Assembly: GCA_900100595.1 (NCBI GenBank)
Contig: FMUA01000011.1
Span: forward strand, 1-64,000
DNA from: Ruminococcaceae bacterium P7
Lineage (GTDB): Bacteria > Bacillota > Clostridia > Oscillospirales > Acutalibacteraceae
DNA length: 64,000 nucleotides
Direction: 5' to 3'
The notes under the pieces were generated by a model, which did not search any database, was not told where the DNA came from, and saw nothing but the letters and a program-made list of their open reading frames with translations. A program made the translations under genes and the position numbers. Below, in pieces: positions 7,135-15,832 of this stretch; position 1 is the first letter of the stretch; every line of letters begins with the position of its first letter.

Positions 7135-7911
7135 CTACGGCTTCCGTATGGTGATTTGGGAGAAATCTACCGGCGTGATGCCGTAGCCTTCCAGCTCCCT
7201 GACGCCCTGCGCATATAGCTCCTCATTTCGCAGTGCTTCGGGGGAATGGGCGTCATAGCCGATCACCGTCGGACAGCCGACTGCGGCAGCCGCCTCCCAG
7301 AAAACGGGGTTGGGGTACCACTTGCGGTTGCGCATGCCGAGCAGGTTGTACTCGACGGGAATGTCCATCTCCTTGAGCGCGGTGCAGAAATACTCCATGC
7401 GCATGCGGTAGAAGTCCCTGTCGCCCGGCGAATAGCTGATGATGTCGGGGTGGGCGATATAGGAAAACGCGTCTGTCCGCAGTCCCTCGAGCGTCTGCAT
7501 GATATAGCGGTCGATGTCGTCGCGGCTCGGAGAGCTGCCGTAAAAGGACGGGCGGTCGTATTCGTTTTCGATGAAGTGCTGCCCCATAATCAGGTAATCG
7601 CAGCCGAGCTGACGGACGAGCCGCAGCAGCTCACCGAATATCTCGGGATAGTACTCCGTCTCGAAGCCGAGCAGGATTTGGATATCGTCCCTGTATTCCT
7701 TCGCGAGCGCACGGACGCTCTCTGCGTAATCCGCCGCATCCTCGGGAAACATGCGGAAGGTGCTGTAGTAATCGGTCGGGAAAAACTGCGGACAGTGGTC
7801 GGTGAATCCGAGGACTTTCATGCCGGCTTTGATCGCCGCTTCGACGTATTCTCTGTCGCTGCCCTGTGCGTGGCGGCAGCGGAATGTGTGGGTGTGTAGG
7901 TTGTATCGCAT
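7135..7911 (-). CDS. PHP-domain histidinol-phosphatase family protein
   Basis: 258 residues with a PHP metallophosphoesterase domain. Metal-binding motifs seen: 'YNLHTHTFRCRHAQG' at the N-terminus, 'GFTDHCPQFF' near residue 40, 'GFETEYYPE' near 85, and 'YIAHPDII' near 160, with 'IGYDAHSPE' near 220. This is the pattern of the HisJ/HisK histidinol-phosphatases, which release phosphate from histidinol phosphate in histidine synthesis. No other his gene is nearby, so another phosphoester substrate is possible. The start at 7911 has GGAGG six bases upstream; a longer frame reaching 7998 has no ribosome site. Confidence 0.8.
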   Translation of the reverse strand: MRYNLHTHTFRCRHAQGSDREYVEAAIKAGMKVLGFTDHCPQFFPTDYYSTFRMFPEDAADYAESVRALAKEYRDDIQILLGFETEYYPEIFGELLRLVRQLGCDYLIMGQHFIENEYDRPSFYGSSPSRDDIDRYIMQTLEGLRTDAFSYIAHPDIISYSPGDRDFYRMRMEYFCTALKEMDIPVEYNLLGMRNRKWYPNPVFWEAAAAVGCPTVIGYDAHSPEALRNEELYAQGVRELEGYGITPVDFSQITIRKP

Positions 7912-8003
7912 AAATCCTCCGTCGTTGTTAATTTCGCCTATATTATAGCGCATTTCCTGAATGTTTTCAATAAGTTGCCAATTATTTGAAAACACCAAAA
8001 AAA

Positions 8004-8045
8004 TTGATTTAAATCAATGTTGAAACCCCTTGCGGTTGGTATACT
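8004..8045 (+). promoter_or_regulatory. FNR-type box and promoter for pflA-pflB
   Basis: TTGATTTAAATCAA (8004-8017) is a perfect match to the FNR consensus TTGATnnnnATCAA. A -10 box TATACT lies at 8040-8045; with a start about 7 bases later the box is centred near -41.5, the class II activator position. A gene for an FNR-like protein lies 3 kb downstream. Confidence 0.8.
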
Positions 8046-8077
8046 GGATATAGAAAACAAGAGCTGGAGGCGGTGCA

Positions 8078-8806
8078 ATGCAGGGCAGGATCCATTCGAC
8101 GGACAGCTTCGGTTCGGTTGACGGACCGGGTGTAAGATTTCTGATTTTTACACAGGGCTGCGCGATGCGCTGCCGCTACTGCCACAACGCCGACACGTGG
8201 AGCAAGGACGGCGGCACGCTGATGACAGCCGACGAACTGCTTGACAAGGCGGAGCGCTACCGCGCCTACTGGGGCACGGAGGGCGGTATCACCGTCAGCG
8301 GCGGAGAACCGCTTTTGCAGATCGACTTTCTTCTCGAGCTGTTTGAAAAGGCAAAGGCGCGCGGCATCAACACCTGTATCGACACAGCGGGACAGCCGTT
8401 CCGCGAAGCAGAGCCGTTCTTTTCCAAATTCCAAAGGCTCTGTGAGCTGACCGACCTGTTCCTCGCCGACATCAAGCACATCGACCCGCAGGAGCACCTG
8501 AATCTGACGGGCGTGAAGAACGACAACATCCTCGCGATGCTGCGGTATTTGTCGGAGATCGGAAAGCCCGTTTGGATCCGTCACGTGCTGGTGCCCGGCA
8601 TCACCGACAGCGACGGTTACCTCAGACGCACGCGGGCGTTCATCGAAACGCTGCGAAACGTGCAGCGCATCGAGGTGCTGCCCTACCACAGCATGGGCGC
8701 CTATAAGTGGGACAAGCTCGGCTTGGACTACACACTGAAAGACATACAGCCGCCGACGGCGGAAAGAATACAAAACGCATCCGAGATTCTCAACGGATTG
8801 AAATAA
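8078..8806 (+). CDS. pflA: Pyruvate formate-lyase activating enzyme
   Basis: A 242-residue radical-SAM enzyme. The CxxxCxxC cluster motif is Cys28, Cys32 and Cys35 ([12 protein letters not shown]), preceded by the typical '[18 protein letters not shown]' opening. '[13 protein letters not shown]' is the SAM-binding GGE motif. It uses S-adenosylmethionine and a 4Fe-4S cluster to place a glycyl radical on PflB. GGAGG lies eight bases before the ATG. pflB starts 17 bases after the stop, so the two form an operon behind the FNR-type box; this order (pflA first) is usual in Firmicutes as well as its reverse. Confidence 0.95.
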   Translation: MQGRIHSTDSFGSVDGPGVRFLIFTQGCAMRCRYCHNADTWSKDGGTLMTADELLDKAERYRAYWGTEGGITVSGGEPLLQIDFLLELFEKAKARGINTCIDTAGQPFREAEPFFSKFQRLCELTDLFLADIKHIDPQEHLNLTGVKNDNILAMLRYLSEIGKPVWIRHVLVPGITDSDGYLRRTRAFIETLRNVQRIEVLPYHSMGAYKWDKLGLDYTLKDIQPPTAERIQNASEILNGLK

Positions 8807-8823
8807 ACGGAGGAGTGATTGAC

Positions 8824-11112
8824 ATGACCTTTGAAACGGGCGTGACCTATCCCGTCACGGAAGAACTGAAGCAGGCATGGAGAGGCTTTGAGGGCAGAAA
8901 ATGGAGAGAGGACGTCAACGTCCGCGAGTTCATTCAGAGCAACTACACCATGTATGACGGCGACGAGAGCTTTCTCGCACCGCCCACAGAGGCGACAAAC
9001 AAGCTCTGGGACAGACTGCAGGAGCTTCAGAAGGAGGAAAGAGCCAAGGGCGGTGTCCTCGAGTGCGAAACCGAGGTCGTGTCCTCCCTGACGAGCTACG
9101 GTCCCGGCTACATCGACGAGAGCATGAAGGAGCTCGAAAAGGTCGTCGGTTTGCAGACCGACAAGCCGCTCAAAAGAGCGTTCATGCCCTACGGCGGCAT
9201 CAAGATGGCGGATCAGGCGGCGGCGACCTACGGCTACGAGATCAACAGCGACCTCCGCAAGATTTTCACCGATTACCACAAGACGCACAATCAGGCGGTT
9301 TTTGACGCCTATACCCCCGAGATGAAGCGTGCGCGTCACAGCCACGTCATCACGGGATTGCCCGACACCTACGGCAGAGGCAGGATCGTCGGCGACTACC
9401 GCCGCGTCGCGCTCTACGGTCTCGATTATCTGATTTTCGTCAAGGAAAAGGATCTGTTCTACTGCGGCGGCAGAAACATGAGCGACGAGCATATCCGTCT
9501 CAGAGAGGAGATCGCCGAGCAGATACGCGCCCTCAAGGGCATGAAGAAGATGGCGGAAATCTACGGCTATGATATTTCCCAGCCCGCGAAGAACGCGAAG
9601 GAAGCCGTTCAGTGGCTCTACTTCGGCTATCTCGCCGCGATCAAGACGCAGAACGGCGCGGCAATGAGCGTCGGCAGAATCTCGACCTTCCTCGATATCT
9701 ACATCCAGCGCGACCTCGACGAGGGCACCCTCACCGAGAGCGAGGCGCAGGAGCTGATCGATCACCTCGTGCTCAAGTTCCGCATGGTCAAGTTCGCGCG
9801 CATTCCGTCCTATAACGAGCTGTTCTCGGGCGATCCCGTCTGGGTCACCCTCGAAATGGCGGGCATCGGCATGGACGGCAGACACATGGTCACCAAGAAC
9901 GACTACCGCTTCCTCCATACCCTCGAGAACATGGGACCTGCGCCCGAGCCGAACCTCACGGTGCTCTGGTCGTCCCGACTGCCCGAGACCTTCAAGAAAT
10001 ACGCGACCAAAATTTCCATCAATACCAGCTCCATCCAGTACGAAAACGACTGCGTCATGCGTCCTGTCTGGGGCGACGACTACAGCATCTGCTGCTGCGT
10101 TTCCGCAACGCAGACGGGCAAGGAGATCCAGTTCTTCGGCGCAAGAGCCAACCTCGCGAAGTGCCTGCTCTACGCCCTCAACGGCGGCGTGGATGTTTCC
10201 AGCGGCGAGCAGGTCGGTCCCGAGATCGCGCCGATCACCTCCGACTACCTCAACTACGACGAGGTCATGCACAAGTTCAACGCGATGATGAGCTGGCTGG
10301 TTGAGCTTTATGTCAACACGCTCAACCTGATTCACTATATGCACGACAAGTACTACTACGAGGCGGCGGAGATGGCGCTGATCGATACCTACACCAGACG
10401 CACCTTCGCGACGGGTATTGCGGGCTTCTCCCACGTCGTCGATTCGCTCTCCGCGATCAAGTACGCCAAGGTAAAGCCCATCCGCAACGAGCAGAACCTG
10501 ATCGTCGACTACGAGATCGAGGGCGACTTCCCTCGCTACGGCAACGACGACGAACGCGCCGATACCATCGCCATCTGGCTGCTCAAGGCGTTCATGAAGA
10601 AGGTGCGCGAGCACCACACCTACCGCAACTCCGAGCCGACCACCTCGATCCTGACTATCACCTCCAACGTGGTATACGGCAAGGCGACGGGCGCGACGCC
10701 CGACGGCAGAAAGGCGCAGGCTCCCTTTGCTCCCGGCGCGAATCCCTCCTACGGCGCGGAGAAGAACGGTCTGCTCGCATCCCTCAACTCCGTTGCGAAG
10801 CTGCCCTATGAGTACGCGCTCGACGGCATCTCCAACACCCAGACCATCAGCCCCGACGCGCTCGGCCACGACCTCGAGGAGAGAAAGAACAACCTCTGGC
10901 ACATCCTCGACGGCTACTTTGATCAGGGCGCGCACCACCTCAACGTCAATGTGTTCGGTGTCGAAAAGCTCCGCGACTGCATGGAGCATCCCGAAAAGCC
11001 CGAGTACGCGAATTTCACCATCCGCGTTTCCGGCTACGCGGTGAAGTTCATCGACCTCACCCGCGAGCAGCAGCTCGACGTTATCTCGAGAACCGAGCAC
11101 AAGTTCCTTTAA
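8824..11112 (+). CDS. pflB: Formate C-acetyltransferase (pyruvate formate-lyase)
   Basis: 762 residues, full length for PflB. It converts pyruvate and CoA to acetyl-CoA and formate anaerobically, using a glycyl radical installed by PflA. The radical glycine is Gly737 in 'RVSGYAVKF'. The active-site cysteines are in '[13 protein letters not shown]', where the usual pair is a run of three. The start at 8824 has GGAGG nine bases upstream; a frame open further upstream belongs to pflA read-through. The terminator at 11121 ends the operon. Coding bias is strong (GAC, CTC, CGC), as expected for an abundant enzyme. Confidence 0.96.
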   Translation: MTFETGVTYPVTEELKQAWRGFEGRKWREDVNVREFIQSNYTMYDGDESFLAPPTEATNKLWDRLQELQKEERAKGGVLECETEVVSSLTSYGPGYIDESMKELEKVVGLQTDKPLKRAFMPYGGIKMADQAAATYGYEINSDLRKIFTDYHKTHNQAVFDAYTPEMKRARHSHVITGLPDTYGRGRIVGDYRRVALYGLDYLIFVKEKDLFYCGGRNMSDEHIRLREEIAEQIRALKGMKKMAEIYGYDISQPAKNAKEAVQWLYFGYLAAIKTQNGAAMSVGRISTFLDIYIQRDLDEGTLTESEAQELIDHLVLKFRMVKFARIPSYNELFSGDPVWVTLEMAGIGMDGRHMVTKNDYRFLHTLENMGPAPEPNLTVLWSSRLPETFKKYATKISINTSSIQYENDCVMRPVWGDDYSICCCVSATQTGKEIQFFGARANLAKCLLYALNGGVDVSSGEQVGPEIAPITSDYLNYDEVMHKFNAMMSWLVELYVNTLNLIHYMHDKYYYEAAEMALIDTYTRRTFATGIAGFSHVVDSLSAIKYAKVKPIRNEQNLIVDYEIEGDFPRYGNDDERADTIAIWLLKAFMKKVREHHTYRNSEPTTSILTITSNVVYGKATGATPDGRKAQAPFAPGANPSYGAEKNGLLASLNSVAKLPYEYALDGISNTQTISPDALGHDLEERKNNLWHILDGYFDQGAHHLNVNVFGVEKLRDCMEHPEKPEYANFTIRVSGYAVKFIDLTREQQLDVISRTEHKFL

Positions 11113-11120
11113 TCAACATA

Positions 11121-11152
11121 AAAGCAGCGGCAAAAAACCGCTGCTTTTTTCT
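11121..11152 (+). terminator. pflAB terminator
   Basis: AAAGCAGCGG (11121-11130) pairs with CCGCTGCTTT (11138-11147), followed by a T-run. Confidence 0.92.
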
Positions 11153-11180
11153 TTACACCGACGCGAAAAAGGGCTATAAT
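11152..11180 (+). promoter_or_regulatory. Promoter of the FNR-like gene
   Basis: TTTACA (11152-11157), 17-bp spacer, TATAAT (11175-11180). It abuts the pfl terminator. Confidence 0.7.
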
Positions 11181-11209
11181 AGCATCATCAACCAAAGGAC
11201 GGTGCGGCT

Positions 11210-11914
11210 ATGAAATTCAATCCCAACTGCAAGAACCCCGGCGCCTGCGAGGACTGCCGCGACAGGTGTATTCAGGATATCGCCTTTCTCTACGGCATGT
11301 CCGAGGAAAAGCAGCTCGAGCTGCTCCGCTGCTCGGCGCACAAGGTGTTCCAACGCGGCGACCTGCTCTTTCACGAGGGCGACAGGGTCAGCTCGATCGT
11401 CATCATCAAGCAGGGGCAGGTCAAGCTCAGCACCTACGAGGCGGACGGCAGGGAGAACATCATCGGCATCTTCGCCGACAACGACACCATCTGGGAGGGC
11501 GTGTTCTCAGGTGAGCGCACCTATCCCTATTCCGCGGTCTGCCTGACGACGACCTACTGCTGCTTTGTGCGCAGAAGCGACGTGGAATCCGCCATCAGCG
11601 ACCCGACCGTCGCCCTACGCGTGATTCATATGCTTTCCGACAAGCTGCACGACGCGAACGAGCGCAGCCGCATCCTGTCCATCAGCGAGCCTGTCAAGCG
11701 TATCGCGGCGTTCCTGATTTACCGCGAGAAACGGTCGAACGAGCCGTATATCACCCTGCGGCTCGACGATATCGCGGGCAGCGTCGGACTGCGTCCCGAG
11801 ACCGTCAGCCGCAATATCCGCAAGCTCGTCAGCGAGGGACTGATCGAAAAGGTGGGGCAGAGCGGCTTTCGGATTCCCGACTTCGAGCGGCTCAACAGCT
11901 TTGTGGAGGACTGA
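11210..11914 (+). CDS. Crp/Fnr-family regulator with N-terminal cysteine cluster
   Basis: A 234-residue Crp/Fnr regulator. Cys7, Cys13, Cys16 and Cys20 (NCKNPGACEDCRDRC) are placed to bind a 4Fe-4S cluster at the extreme N-terminus. Residues 30-140 form the cyclic-nucleotide-binding-like beta-roll (FQRGDLLFHEGDRVSSIVII). The C-terminal winged helix is 'LRLDDIAGSVGLRPETVSRNIRKL', whose SxGxxxETVSR recognition helix resembles FNR-type specificity. An oxygen- or redox-sensing role and control of the pfl FNR box upstream are inference, supported by that box's perfect sequence. The next gene starts 3 bases after the stop. Confidence 0.85.
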   Translation: MKFNPNCKNPGACEDCRDRCIQDIAFLYGMSEEKQLELLRCSAHKVFQRGDLLFHEGDRVSSIVIIKQGQVKLSTYEADGRENIIGIFADNDTIWEGVFSGERTYPYSAVCLTTTYCCFVRRSDVESAISDPTVALRVIHMLSDKLHDANERSRILSISEPVKRIAAFLIYREKRSNEPYITLRLDDIAGSVGLRPETVSRNIRKLVSEGLIEKVGQSGFRIPDFERLNSFVED

Positions 11915-11917
11915 GAG

Positions 11918-12640
11918 ATGAACAGACAATTCGCGAGAACCGCGCTCCTGATCGGCGAGGACGCGCTTGACAGACTGCAGAAATCCCGCGTCGCGGTGTT
12001 CGGCATCGGCGGCGTCGGCGGCTATACCGTCGAGGCGCTCGCGCGTTCGGGCGTCGGAGCGCTGGATTTGATCGACAACGACACCGTCAGCATTACCAAC
12101 CTCAACCGTCAGATCATCGCCCTGCACAGCACCGTCGGTCAGTACAAGGTCGATGCTGCGGCGGCAAGGATTCACGATATCAACCCCGACTGCATTGTAA
12201 AAACGCACCGCGCCTTTGTCCTGCCCGAAAATATCGGAGATTTTGATTTTTCTCAATATGACTATGTTGTGGACGCGATCGACACGGTTTCGGGCAAGCT
12301 TGCCCTCGCGCTGCACGCGCAGGAAGCAGGTGTGCCGGTCATCAGCTCGATGGGGACGGGCAACAAGCTCGACCCGACCGCCTTTGAGGTCTGCGATATC
12401 AGCGAAACGTCCTTTTGTCCGCTTGCGCGCGTGATGCGCACCGAGTGCCGCAAGCGCGGCGTCAAAAAGCTGAAAGTAGTCTATTCCCGTGAAGAAGCGG
12501 TCAAGCCCGATCCTGCGCTCGTTGCCGCTCTGGGAGAGCAGAGCGGCGTCCGACGCTCGATACCCGCGTCCTCCGCGTTTGTCCCATCTGTCGCGGGACT
12601 GATCATCGCGAGTGAAGTGGTAAAAGATTTGATTAGATAA
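11918..12640 (+). CDS. tcdA: tRNA threonylcarbamoyladenosine dehydratase
   Basis: 240 residues of the ThiF/E1-like family. 'VAVFGIGGVGGYTVEALARSG' is the nucleotide-binding glycine loop, 'LIDNDTVSITNLNRQ' the adenylation motif, and 'DAIDTVSGK' the conserved Asp strand. The overall form, including the C-terminal 'SAFVPSVAGLIIASEVVKDL', matches TcdA (CsdL/YgdL), which cyclises t6A to ct6A at position 37 of ANN-decoding tRNAs with ATP. It is co-transcribed with the FNR-like gene three bases upstream and ends at a terminator. Confidence 0.88.
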   Translation: MNRQFARTALLIGEDALDRLQKSRVAVFGIGGVGGYTVEALARSGVGALDLIDNDTVSITNLNRQIIALHSTVGQYKVDAAAARIHDINPDCIVKTHRAFVLPENIGDFDFSQYDYVVDAIDTVSGKLALALHAQEAGVPVISSMGTGNKLDPTAFEVCDISETSFCPLARVMRTECRKRGVKKLKVVYSREEAVKPDPALVAALGEQSGVRRSIPASSAFVPSVAGLIIASEVVKDLIR

Positions 12641-12644
12641 ACAC

Positions 12645-12672
12645 AGAACCCGCTCCATTTGGAGCGGGTTCT
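12645..12672. terminator. Convergent terminator between tcdA and glgX
   Basis: AGAACCCGCTCC/GGAGCGGGTTCT, a perfect 12-bp stem with an ATTT loop, between convergent genes ending at 12640 and 12687. Confidence 0.82.
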
Positions 12673-12686
12673 CGTATTAGGATTGA

Positions 12687-14774
12687 TTAAAAGACCTTTT
12701 CGGCAACTGCGATGATGACGGAGCGTCCCTGCATGCGGATGCGTCTGTCATAGAGCATCACGTTGTTCTTCTCCACAATCACGTCGCTGCTCTCTCTGCC
12801 TGTGTCGATGTAGAGCTTCCAGACGTAGCCTGTCGGCAGACCGGGCAGCTCGACGTCGGCGAACTCCCAGTGGGCGTTGATGGCGAAGTAGACGATCTCG
12901 TCAATACCCGGGACGGTCTCGGAAGCGCCCGCGTACATGACGGCGACCATGCGCGACTCGGGGCCGAAATCGGTTTTCCACGGCTGCGCGCTGTGGATGC
13001 TCTCAGGCGGGAAGGTGCAGGTCGCGGCGCCTCTGTTCTTGGTGATCACGCGGAAGCGCTTGCGGAAGGCGATCATGTACTTGAAGAACTCAAATACGTC
13101 GTTATAGATCTCCTTGCGGCTCCAGTCCAGCCACGAGACGATGTTGTCCTGACAGTAGGCGTTGTTGTTGCCGAACTGCGTGTTGCAGAACTCGTCGCCC
13201 GCGAGGAAGAGCGCGGGGCCTCGGCTGCACATCAGTGTCGCGAACGCGTTCTTGATGAGCTTGTTGCGCAGGTTATTGATGTAGCTGTCGCTCGTTTCAC
13301 CCTCAAAGCCGCAGTTCCAGCTGTTGTTGTCGTCCGCGCCGTCGGTGTTGTCCCAGCCGTTGCGGAAGTTGTGCTTCTGGTTGTAGGCGTACATATCGTA
13401 GAGCGTGAAGCCGTCGTGACAGGTCAGGAAGTTGACCGACGCGTTGTGACCGCGGTAGGACGGGTCATAGAGATCCTTGGAGCCGGTCAGACGGTGAGCT
13501 GCTGCCCACGCGAGGTTGCCGTCGCCCTTGAGGAAGCGGCGGAGGTCGTCGCGGTACTTTCCGTTCCATTCCGCCCAGCGGTTCCAGCTCGGGAAGCTGC
13601 CGACCTGATACAGTCCGCCGGCGTCCCACGCCTCGGCGATCAGCTTGGTCGAGCCGAGGATCGGGTCGAACGCGAGACTTTTGAGCAGCGGAGGCTGATC
13701 CATCGGCGTGCCGTCCTCGTTGCGTCCGAGGATGGACGCGAGGTCAAAGCGGAAGCCGTCGATTTTATATTCGGTCACCCAGTAGCGCAGGCAGTCCTTG
13801 ATGAAGTTGCGCACGATCGGGTGGTTGCAGTTGAGCACGTTGCCGCAGCCGCTGAAATTGTAGTACTTGCCGTCGGGCGTGAGCATGTAGTAGATGTTGT
13901 TGTCCAGCCCCTTGAACGAGAAGAAGGGACCCTTTTCGTTACCCTCGGCGGTGTGGTTGAACACGACGTCGAGGATGACCTCGATGCCGTTGGATTTGAG
14001 GTCGCGGATGAGCTTTTTCAGCTCGGTGCCCTCGCGGTGGTGGCGGTGGTCGGATTCATAGCTGGTGTTGGGAGCGAAGAAGCAGACCGTGTTGTAGCCC
14101 CAGTAGTCATAGAGCTGTTCGCCGTTGAAGTTGCGGTAGGAGCCCATTTCGTCGAACTCGAAGATCGGCATCAGCTCGACCGCGTTGATGCCCAGCTCCT
14201 TGAGATAAGGGATCTTCTCGCGGATTCCCTCGAAGGTACCGCGGTGGCTGACGCCCGAGGAGAGGTCCTGCGTAAAGCCGCGGACATGCAGCTCGTAGAT
14301 GATCAGCTCCTCCATCGGGATGCGGGGCGCCTTGAAGTTGCCCCAGTCGTAGTCGTTGAACACGACGCGCGCCTTATAGACGCAGGTGTTGGGCTGACGC
14401 ACGCCCCAGCCGCTCTGACCCGTGACCGCCTTTGCGTAGGGGTCGAGTACATACATATCCTTGTTGAAAATCAATCCCTTTTTGGGATCGTTCGGTCCGT
14501 CGAGTGAGTAGGCGTATTCAAACTTGTCGATTTCAAGCCCGAACACGATCATCGAATAGGTGTTTCCGACCTTGAAGTTATCGGGAAACGGGATTCGGGC
14601 ATAGGGTATTTTGGAACCCGGGTAAAACAGCAGCAGCGTACACGAGGTCGCGTAAAAGGAGCTGATGGTGAAGTTCACACCGCCTCTTACGGGAGTCGCG
14701 CCGTCGGTCTGGTAATAGCCCGGTCTGACCTTGAAACCGCAGATGTTGTCAGTAGGCTTTAAGTCCCTTAACAT
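12687..14774 (-). CDS. glgX: Glycogen debranching enzyme, GlgX type
   Basis: 695 residues, the usual length for GlgX/isoamylase-type GH13 enzymes that hydrolyse alpha-1,6 branches of glycogen or limit dextrins. An N-terminal CBM48-like domain (about 1-130) precedes the (beta/alpha)8 barrel. GH13 motifs seen: 'DVVFNHT' (region I), 'GFRFDLAS' with the nucleophile Asp (II), 'AEAWD' with the acid/base Glu (III), and 'TCHDG' (IV). AAGGAG lies seven bases before the ATG. It is monocistronic. 'NTDGADDNNSWNCGFEGE' is also typical of this subgroup. Confidence 0.93.
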   Translation of the reverse strand: MLRDLKPTDNICGFKVRPGYYQTDGATPVRGGVNFTISSFYATSCTLLLFYPGSKIPYARIPFPDNFKVGNTYSMIVFGLEIDKFEYAYSLDGPNDPKKGLIFNKDMYVLDPYAKAVTGQSGWGVRQPNTCVYKARVVFNDYDWGNFKAPRIPMEELIIYELHVRGFTQDLSSGVSHRGTFEGIREKIPYLKELGINAVELMPIFEFDEMGSYRNFNGEQLYDYWGYNTVCFFAPNTSYESDHRHHREGTELKKLIRDLKSNGIEVILDVVFNHTAEGNEKGPFFSFKGLDNNIYYMLTPDGKYYNFSGCGNVLNCNHPIVRNFIKDCLRYWVTEYKIDGFRFDLASILGRNEDGTPMDQPPLLKSLAFDPILGSTKLIAEAWDAGGLYQVGSFPSWNRWAEWNGKYRDDLRRFLKGDGNLAWAAAHRLTGSKDLYDPSYRGHNASVNFLTCHDGFTLYDMYAYNQKHNFRNGWDNTDGADDNNSWNCGFEGETSDSYINNLRNKLIKNAFATLMCSRGPALFLAGDEFCNTQFGNNNAYCQDNIVSWLDWSRKEIYNDVFEFFKYMIAFRKRFRVITKNRGAATCTFPPESIHSAQPWKTDFGPESRMVAVMYAGASETVPGIDEIVYFAINAHWEFADVELPGLPTGYVWKLYIDTGRESSDVIVEKNNVMLYDRRIRMQGRSVIIAVAEKVF

Positions 14775-14952
14775 GATGACACTCCTTAGGTACTGTTACA
14801 GAATATTTCAGCTATCATTCTAACACGATTCGACTTTTTTTTCAACAAAAAATAACAGAGTTAGTGCGCAAAAAAAAAGCGGAATATCCGCCCAAAAACA
14901 GCAAAAAATGACAAAAAGGGAATATTTTGTTAGTTTTCATAAATAAATAGTG

Positions 14953-14981
14953 TTGTGTTTGGATTTTTTATATGGTATAAT
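14953..14981 (+). promoter_or_regulatory. Promoter of the HydS-like operon
   Basis: TTGTGT (14953-14958), 17-bp spacer, TATAAT (14976-14981); first gene starts at 15039. Confidence 0.6.
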
Positions 14982-15038
14982 ATCTTTGACTATATTATGT
15001 TTATATTATATGAAATTTCTATTGAAAGGGTGTAAACT

Positions 15039-15386
15039 ATGGTTGTAAGGGATATCATCCAGATTCTGGAGGGTGAAATAATCTGTGAGGGCGACCTCGA
15101 TCAGGAGATCAAGACCGCCTGCGGCTCGGACATGATGAGCGACGTTCTCGCGTTTGTCAAGGATCAGAGCGTGCTGCTGACGGGACTTGTGAACCCGCAG
15201 GTCGTACGCACCGCCGAGATGATGGACATGGCGTGCATCGTCTTTGTCAGGGGAAAGGTGCCGGATGATTCGATCATCCGCCTTGCCGAGCAGAGGGATA
15301 TCACGCTGATCAAGACGCGGTACCGCATGTTCACCGCCTGCGGCCTGCTCTATTCAAACGGCTTGTCGGGAGGAACCAAGGTATGA
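15039..15386 (+). CDS. DRTGG-domain-like protein, first copy
   Basis: 115 residues resembling the DRTGG-domain proteins found beside [FeFe]-hydrogenase genes in Clostridia. It opens 'VRDIIQILEGEIICEGDLDQEIKTACGSDMMSDVL', a pattern repeated in the 110-residue protein at 17127 ('KVMIEGEMDREITGCYIGDLLSWV'), so the two are paralogues in one operon. DRTGG domains are ligand-binding modules related to CBS-domain partners; the ligand is unknown. Its stop overlaps the next start by 4 bp (ATGA), so translation is coupled to the ATPase gene. AAAGGG precedes the ATG. Confidence 0.7.
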   Translation: MVVRDIIQILEGEIICEGDLDQEIKTACGSDMMSDVLAFVKDQSVLLTGLVNPQVVRTAEMMDMACIVFVRGKVPDDSIIRLAEQRDITLIKTRYRMFTACGLLYSNGLSGGTKV

Positions 15387-15811
15387 GCAACGCGATCCAT
15401 CTTCACTACGACGTGTCGGGCGAGGATTTTACGCGCGCGGGAGAGGCAAGCGGAGCGGTCAAGAAAACGCTGCGCAGGCTCGGCTATAACAACGACGCGA
15501 TCCGCCGCGTGGCGATCTCCATGTACGAGGCGGAGATCAATATGGTCATCCACGCCGAGGGCGGCTACTGCGACGTCGACATCTATCCCGACAGGGTAGA
15601 GATCCTGCTGTCCGACCACGGCCCGGGCATTCCCGACGTTGAAAAGGCGATGCAGGAGGGCTTTTCGACAGCTCCCGACAACGTGCGCACGCTCGGCTTC
15701 GGCGCGGGCATGGGTCTGCCCAACATCAAGAAATACACCGATGATATGCGCATCGAAACGACGATCGGCGTCGGCACGAACGTGTATCTGACGGTGACGG
15801 TCAACGAGTAA
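15383..15811 (+). CDS. Anti-sigma-factor-type serine kinase (HATPase)
   Basis: 142 residues with a GHKL ATPase domain of the RsbW/SpoIIAB kind. 'ISMYEAEINMVIHA' is the N-box, 'LLSDHGPGIPDVEKA' the G1 box, and 'LGFGAGMGLPNIKKYTDD' the G2 box. Such proteins either phosphorylate an anti-anti-sigma factor or sequester a regulator. No sigma factor or antagonist gene is adjacent; the partners here are hydrogenase-like and DRTGG proteins, so it may relay the redox state sensed by the 15833 product. That link is inference from the conserved gene order. Confidence 0.82.
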   Translation: MSNAIHLHYDVSGEDFTRAGEASGAVKKTLRRLGYNNDAIRRVAISMYEAEINMVIHAEGGYCDVDIYPDRVEILLSDHGPGIPDVEKAMQEGFSTAPDNVRTLGFGAGMGLPNIKKYTDDMRIETTIGVGTNVYLTVTVNE

Positions 15812-15832
15812 AAAACAAGGGGAGCAATTCTC

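Noticed and set aside
8728..11100. Minus-strand open frame of 790 codons opposite pflB
   Set aside because: Product of strong GC-rich codon bias in pflB; no ribosome site, no family pattern, and the plus strand is unmistakably PflB.
12870..14507. Plus-strand open frame of 545 codons opposite glgX
   Set aside because: Shadow frame; Val/Glu/Ala-rich nonsense composition and no start signal.
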